Positions 7,425 through 12,069 of a DNA stretch of 12,069 nucleotides are shown here, one piece after another (positions within the stretch are counted from its first letter, which is position 1; every line of letters starts with the position of its first letter). Location of the stretch: positions 1-12,069 of the forward strand of contig JAFSBS010000158.1 of NCBI GenBank assembly GCA_017437165.1, given 5' to 3'. A program made the translations under genes and the position numbers. Origin of the DNA: Clostridia bacterium. Lineage in GTDB: Bacteria > Bacillota > Clostridia > Oscillospirales > Acutalibacteraceae. Below the pieces are notes generated by a model. It had not been told where the DNA came from and ran no database searches. It worked only from the letters and a program-made list of their open reading frames with translations.

Positions 7425-7460
7425 GCCAATTTGACTTATATTTAGAAAGGATGGTTTGTA

Positions 7461-9542
7461 ATGAAAATTTTAAAAATGCGTAATGGTATAGCACTCATTG
7501 CAGTTCTTACAATTATGCTCATTACTTCATTGTTTATTCCGGTAATGTTTAACTTGACAGATACATCTCTCAGAGTAGCCATTACAGGTACAGACCGTCA
7601 GCGTTCTTCATATTTGGCAAGAACACTTTGTGAAATGTCAGTTGCAGCTTTCAAAAAATTTGATAGTGAAGAATATACTAAAATTGACCCGAATGCAGTT
7701 GACGAAATAAGTGGTAAAAAATTAACTGAGTTATATACCGGACTTACTGCGGAAGAAAAAGCACATTATGACAAGCTTATTGCTGAATATGCAAAATTAA
7801 AAAATAAGACAATAAATGAAATACTTACCGAAAAAGTATATATGTATTCTACAACCAAAACAGGTACGGAATATGTAAAAGTTATAACAAGAAATGGCGT
7901 TCGTATAGAAAACAAAATTTCTAAAAAAACTTATGATGAACTCTTAATTGCTTATGAGCAAATGACAACTAACGGTGAAGATCCGGGTTATGAATTAGAT
8001 GCTCATCCGAATCAAAAAATTGAAGAAATCGTGTATGCAACAGAAGGTACTGACGAATACACGCAGTATTCGGGTGATGTCAATTATAAATTGATTGGTG
8101 AAGGTTACTGTACAATTACTTATGATGACAGTGTGCATTATTACGTAACACAAACAGCAACACAGGTAGTTGAAGAAGTTGATGAAGAAGAATATAATCA
8201 AAAACTTCAACATCTTGAAAATACGCTTAAAGTCAATGGTACAGTTGATTATTCAGTTTCTAAAAAAGAAAATAAAAATGTAACTTTTACATCTACAGCA
8301 ACTGTAAAAAATATAACAACCAGCAGAAGTTGTGTTCTCGTGTTACAGACTTATCCGGGTGAAGAAGACTGGTTAGTGCTCGGTATTGGTGACGAAAATG
8401 GTAACAGAACAGGTTCCGGTGGTAATCAGGTATTTGTTGACCCTAAAAAAGCAAGTGCCAGAATTCCGATTGAGTATAACCAGGCAGTTGACAGCAGTTA
8501 TATAAAACAGACATTGTTAGTATATTCTTCTGTAGGTAATATGCTTATTCAACCTGCAAAACTCGTTGATAAAAATAAACCATTAAGAGATGCTAATGGC
8601 GTACTTATAAAAGATGCTGCCGGCAATATTGTTTACGAAGAGGCATCAACAGGTGTAAATAACTCGGAATTTGTTCTTGGTATTCAACCGGGTCTTAATA
8701 CAACTCCTAACGATGACCCATCTTATGCAATAATCGACGGTATGAACTATGAAAAGTCAAAAGAAGTTGCACAGATGAATAACTTTGTTGCGTTTACTTC
8801 AACAAACGCAATTCAGGTAGATATGCCTGTAAACTTGCTTGTTAACCCCTGTCGTGCAAACAGACTCGGTGACAATATTACAAAAATAAATGGTTCGCTT
8901 TATAAAGTTATGATGTTCCAGGCACCGACCATTCAGTTCAACCGTAGAATTGACACAATGATGTCATTCTATATTCCTACAAACAATCAGAACGCCAGAA
9001 GAATGAGTTCAATTGTTCTTATGGCACCTGAAGATACACCTTACAACTACTATAACGAAGACAGAAAACAAGTTGTTAAGGCAGGTATGGTATATTTCCA
9101 GGAAGACTGTTATTTATGGATTATTCCTTATGGTGAAGATGGTTCTGCATCTTCCTGGGCAGGGTTCTTATCAGAAACAGTTTATGAGCGTGACTCTGAC
9201 TTTACAAAAATTAAAATAGCAAGTGCCGGTGACGTTTACCAGTTTAATGCAGATGTTACTGTCAAGGGTGAAAATGGTAAAAATGAGCGTGTAGGTGTTT
9301 CGCTCACAGGTTACTACCTTGAAACAGAGTATATTCCAAATATGGAACAATACGAAGAAGGCGATTGGTGGCAGATATGGTCTAACACCAAAACAGCAAT
9401 TTTCGCAAATTATATGCAAGGAACATTCGGCGAAAGAGAAACAACTTATGTTAAAGATGACTTTTTATACTTTGGTAATATGAAAGAAGACCCAATCGAG
9501 GTTCCTGTAGTTGACGATTACTTTACAATCTGGACAGACTAA
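7461..9542 (+). CDS. Giant GspK/PilX-like minor pilin, 693 residues
   Basis: The N-terminus has a short basic leader (MKILKMRNG, 1-9), a Gly at 9 fitting prepilin peptidase cleavage, and a hydrophobic helix IALIAVLTIMLI onward (10-32). Mature position 5 is Ala, not the Glu of major pilins. GspK and Pseudomonas PilX-type tip pilins also lack this Glu, so a tip or initiation role is likely. A helical stretch follows, including SSYLARTLCEMSVAAF (about 50-65), then some 600 residues of beta-rich, Tyr- and Asp-rich sequence with no domain I recognise. A coiled-coil-like acidic segment (VEEVDEEEYNQ) lies near 237-247. The C-terminal 90 residues are rich in Trp, Tyr and Phe. There is no LPXTG or other C-terminal anchor. 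Typical GspK proteins have about 300 residues. ATG at 7461 has AAAGGA at 7446-7451. Confidence 0.75.
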   Translation: MKILKMRNGIALIAVLTIMLITSLFIPVMFNLTDTSLRVAITGTDRQRSSYLARTLCEMSVAAFKKFDSEEYTKIDPNAVDEISGKKLTELYTGLTAEEKAHYDKLIAEYAKLKNKTINEILTEKVYMYSTTKTGTEYVKVITRNGVRIENKISKKTYDELLIAYEQMTTNGEDPGYELDAHPNQKIEEIVYATEGTDEYTQYSGDVNYKLIGEGYCTITYDDSVHYYVTQTATQVVEEVDEEEYNQKLQHLENTLKVNGTVDYSVSKKENKNVTFTSTATVKNITTSRSCVLVLQTYPGEEDWLVLGIGDENGNRTGSGGNQVFVDPKKASARIPIEYNQAVDSSYIKQTLLVYSSVGNMLIQPAKLVDKNKPLRDANGVLIKDAAGNIVYEEASTGVNNSEFVLGIQPGLNTTPNDDPSYAIIDGMNYEKSKEVAQMNNFVAFTSTNAIQVDMPVNLLVNPCRANRLGDNITKINGSLYKVMMFQAPTIQFNRRIDTMMSFYIPTNNQNARRMSSIVLMAPEDTPYNYYNEDRKQVVKAGMVYFQEDCYLWIIPYGEDGSASSWAGFLSETVYERDSDFTKIKIASAGDVYQFNADVTVKGENGKNERVGVSLTGYYLETEYIPNMEQYEEGDWWQIWSNTKTAIFANYMQGTFGERETTYVKDDFLYFGNMKEDPIEVPVVDDYFTIWTD

Positions 9543-9548
9543 TAAATG

Positions 9549-9668
9549 CGGAAGGCACAACAAAAACAGTGCTGAGTGCAAAGTTTTGGGTCTGCGACGC
9601 TATTATAATAGTATAATCAAGGCGAAGTCTTCCGAAACTCATTACTCAACATTTAATTAAGGAAGGAG
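9549..9668 (+). promoter_or_regulatory. Structured leader with possible SD switch
   Basis: The 133-nt gap between the two giant genes (9543-9675) is structured. CGGAAGGC (9549-9556) pairs with GTCTTCCG (9627-9634) over 8 bp with one G-U, closing about 70 nt. Inside, ATTATA (9602-9607) pairs with TATAAT (9612-9617), extended by CGC (9598-9600) with GCG (9622-9624). CTTCC (9629-9633), part of the closing stem, could instead pair with GGAAG (9661-9665) of the downstream SD GGAAGGAG. This is the layout of a translational riboswitch or other leader RNA: closing stem formed, SD free; stem open, SD blocked. I do not recognise a known class, and the ligand is unknown. Confidence 0.45.
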
Positions 9669-9675
9669 CAACATT

Positions 9676-12030
9676 ATGAAAAGGCTATTAAAAGACAAGC
9701 GCGGTATGTCGCTTATGGAATTACTCGTAGCACTTTCTCTTCTTATGATAGTCATAGTTGGTACTACCCCTGTAATGTTATCTTCTTACAGCAGTCTTTA
9801 TACAGCAGGTGAAAAGACCCAGGCATCATATGATGCAAAAAGTGAAATTGAAGACACACTTGCTACAAGAAACTCCATAAACATCGTTGAAAACTTCAAG
9901 GTTAATTTTAGAGGACTTGGTGAAGTTGCAGCAATCAATGGTAAAAGAGCAGTTTCTTCACTTGAAAATTCACTTGAAACTATTTTTGCCGGTGGTAGAG
10001 CGCACGTTGCAATTGTTTCTTCTAAAGTTATAAATGACGACAAATTGATACATGATGTTATACTTCAGACTACAAATATAGTGTTCAAAAGTACGTTAGA
10101 CATTTCATATAATAACCCTGAACACGTTATTTCAGGAGCTAAAGCGGTTGACGTATCCCTCTATTTACCTGATAAATCCAGTAATGCTCTTGCTTCGATT
10201 TATTCAAAAAGAGCAAATACAGCAGAAAAAGGTATAATTGTAGATAATGCAAACCCTGCAACAGGTAGAATTTATGTTCAGGTTAAAGGTGTTGATTTTA
10301 CAAACTCACCTGCAAAAATTGAGGTAACATATCGCGATGAAAATGATAAAGTAAAGAGAACATCTTGTTATCTTACAATAAAAACACCTACTATTATGAT
10401 GGTAGGTTCAACCACTTATGGTGATTATTACACAACAGCAGGTGTTGAAACCTTTAAAAATCCTGACGGCTCGACTTATAATAAACTTGCAGTAGATGCC
10501 AGAAGAATGGATATTTCAGGTACAAAAACTGACTACACAAAAGCGATTCCGAGCGGTACGGTATTTAAGTCTGTAAATTGGATTACAGAGCAGACCGCAA
10601 CAACGGGTGAATTTGTTGAAAGCGCTTATGAACCAAATTACTATGTTTTAACAGGTACAAATGGTGCTATATACAGAACATATTCTTTTAAAGAATATAA
10701 TACATCATTTATCGGTAAAACTAATTTAAGTATAAGTTCAAATGATACCGCTGCATTTACTCAGAAATATCATCCGGTTATTTCACAGGCAGGTCAGGAT
10801 GTTTTAGGTATAGCTGATTCAATCTACACACTTGACGATGCACAAAGTACAGTAGTTTACCCGGCAGTATGGGGTGGCGACTTCTCGCATATATTTGGTT
10901 ATTCTGCTTATGATGACCAGGCAGGTTACACTAACAGAACAGACCCAGATAGGTCTTCTCTTGCGTGGTACACAGAAGACACAAGCAATAATGGTGTGGG
11001 TATTCCGGGTTATTACAGTAACTTTGCTAATATGGCTTATTACTACAATGGTTGGGCATTAGACACACCATTCTATAGTATGAACTCAAGAAAAATTTCA
11101 TATATACTTACTGAATTACCTTATGCTATACGAGTTGGGGCATTGATGGGTGATGTTGGTAGTGTTGATAACTACGGTTACGACGGTACTACATTCGACA
11201 GAATTTGGGAACAACCAAATGACCCAGTTACAGGAGATCACTTAAACGAAATTGATGTTTTGCACTTTAAACTTAAGAACTGGATTGGTGTTTTCCAATC
11301 TGAAGGTTGGTATTATGGTGCACCGGGGCAGAATTTCGCCCGTTCGACTATTATACGCTCCAATACCGATAATGATGGTGACTTCCAGGATGATTTTCTT
11401 CATACCCTTCCGGTATATTTCGTTGATAATGGCGGTGATGATAAGCGTAGAGGAGACAATGGCTTTGCACAAATAAGGCTTAAAGCATTAACTACTCTTT
11501 CACCAACAATTGTGCAGGAACGCGGTGGTCATACCGACAGTTCAAGCGATATGCGTGTTGCATATAACACAGGAGTTAATCAGTCAAAGGTTATAGTTAC
11601 AGACGCGGTTTATATTCCGCAAACTTCAACTACTTCAGGCGGTGTGTTCTATATTGGTACAACTGCTGCTTATGGTTGGATAACTCAGGTTGATAACTAT
11701 GCTGCTAATAATGTTACTGGTATGCAGAATACAGACTCTTCAAATACAGGCTGGCCGACATTCTTCTGGGTAAAATCTAATGATGAAGGAACAAATACTA
11801 CAGTATTTAAAACGACAGTTCATAGTGATGCTCACGATATTGATTGGAGTGGCTACAGAAATCTTCTTATCAAAAACACTTCATTATCAGATAGTACTCC
11901 TGTAGAAGCAAACAGTAATGAGTCTCATAATTTCTATGTTATACAGCCTGCACATGGTGCAACTACTGGTAGATTATTCAGTGACGTGTACTTTACAAGG
12001 GGATTTACATCAAACAGTGAAATGCTATAA
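9676..12030 (+). CDS. Giant type IV pilin-like protein with adhesin-sized C-terminal region, 784 residues
   Basis: The leader MKRLLKDKRG (1-10) ends in Gly and is followed by MSLMELLVALSLLMIVIVG, with Glu at mature position 5: a classic prepilin peptidase substrate with an N-methylated pilin helix (11-31). The rest, about 750 residues, is four times the size of a normal pilin. It contains an Ig-like beta segment near 190-245 and then a Tyr/Asp/Asn/Gly-rich region (about 390-620) that I do not recognise. D565-x-D567-x-D569-x-x-x-D573 (11368-11394) matches the D-x-D-x-D-x-x-x-D calcium-loop pattern, as in EF-hand-like loops and PilY1. There is one cysteine and no sortase signal. Order after a GspK/PilX-like gene suggests a GspJ/PilW-like partner or tip adhesin. 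The start ATG has GGAAGGAG at 9661-9668, 7 nt upstream. Function beyond pilin-type export is inference. Confidence 0.75.
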   Translation: MKRLLKDKRGMSLMELLVALSLLMIVIVGTTPVMLSSYSSLYTAGEKTQASYDAKSEIEDTLATRNSINIVENFKVNFRGLGEVAAINGKRAVSSLENSLETIFAGGRAHVAIVSSKVINDDKLIHDVILQTTNIVFKSTLDISYNNPEHVISGAKAVDVSLYLPDKSSNALASIYSKRANTAEKGIIVDNANPATGRIYVQVKGVDFTNSPAKIEVTYRDENDKVKRTSCYLTIKTPTIMMVGSTTYGDYYTTAGVETFKNPDGSTYNKLAVDARRMDISGTKTDYTKAIPSGTVFKSVNWITEQTATTGEFVESAYEPNYYVLTGTNGAIYRTYSFKEYNTSFIGKTNLSISSNDTAAFTQKYHPVISQAGQDVLGIADSIYTLDDAQSTVVYPAVWGGDFSHIFGYSAYDDQAGYTNRTDPDRSSLAWYTEDTSNNGVGIPGYYSNFANMAYYYNGWALDTPFYSMNSRKISYILTELPYAIRVGALMGDVGSVDNYGYDGTTFDRIWEQPNDPVTGDHLNEIDVLHFKLKNWIGVFQSEGWYYGAPGQNFARSTIIRSNTDNDGDFQDDFLHTLPVYFVDNGGDDKRRGDNGFAQIRLKALTTLSPTIVQERGGHTDSSSDMRVAYNTGVNQSKVIVTDAVYIPQTSTTSGGVFYIGTTAAYGWITQVDNYAANNVTGMQNTDSSNTGWPTFFWVKSNDEGTNTTVFKTTVHSDAHDIDWSGYRNLLIKNTSLSDSTPVEANSNESHNFYVIQPAHGATTGRLFSDVYFTRGFTSNSEML

Positions 12031-12069
12031 TCTAATATTGTTTTTGGTAAAAATCCAAATGGTGGTTTA

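Noticed and set aside
7431..7436. TTGACT as a -35 for the 693-residue gene
   Set aside because: The bases 17 nt downstream (GTTTGT) do not resemble a -10, and they overlap the start region of the gene.
8391..8426. Possible EF-hand loop in the 693-residue protein (DENGNRTGSGGN)
   Set aside because: Too many Asn, Thr and Ser in place of Asp/Glu, and no acidic residue at the last position.
9604..9617. Twin TATAAT hexamers as promoters for the 784-residue gene
   Set aside because: No -35 at a suitable distance; both hexamers are explained by the hairpin arms in the leader.
7461..12030. Giant pilin-like genes as artefacts of gene fusion or frameshift
   Set aside because: Both frames are open and similar in composition throughout, with a single SD and start; no internal SD or broken domain was seen.

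Overview
The window carries most of a type IV pilus (T4P) assembly operon, all on the + strand, in AT-rich DNA. The organism is most likely a Clostridia-type Bacillota, perhaps Oscillospiraceae/Ruminococcaceae. This rests on low GC by eye, strong GGAGG-type Shine-Dalgarno (SD) sites, frequent GTG/TTG starts, and the lack of recognisable pilP and pilQ in a pilMNO block. The lineage is an inference.

Layout. Bases 2-910 hold the 3' part of a protein built of repeated secretin N-type modules, with no secretin barrel after them. Then follow pilT (retraction ATPase), pilC (platform), pilM, pilN and pilO (cytoplasmic actin-like protein plus two bitopic alignment proteins) and pilB (extension ATPase with MshEN-like N-terminus). 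pilC to pilO are tightly spaced, with gaps of 3-41 nt. A strong intrinsic terminator follows pilB at 7390-7424. Beyond it lie two very large proteins with class III (prepilin peptidase) signal sequences: a 693-residue GspK/PilX-like protein without Glu5, and a 784-residue pilin-like protein with Glu5 and a putative calcium loop. The 133-nt leader before the second has riboswitch-like architecture.

How the genes would work together. PilB and PilT drive extension and retraction through PilC. PilM binds the N-terminal tail of PilN, and PilN/PilO link the cytoplasmic motors to the outside. The two giant pilin-like proteins probably prime the pilus and form an adhesive tip; this is inference. No major pilin, prepilin peptidase (PilD), PilP or full PilQ is visible, and the first two may lie outside the window.

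Most unusual points: the barrel-less secretin-N repeat protein, the giant pilin/adhesin-like fusions, the terminator dividing machine from tip genes, and the structured leader at 9549-9668 that could sequester the ribosome-binding site. tRNA or rRNA genes, CRISPR arrays and insertion sequences were not seen. The last 39 bases (12031-12069) hold nothing recognisable.
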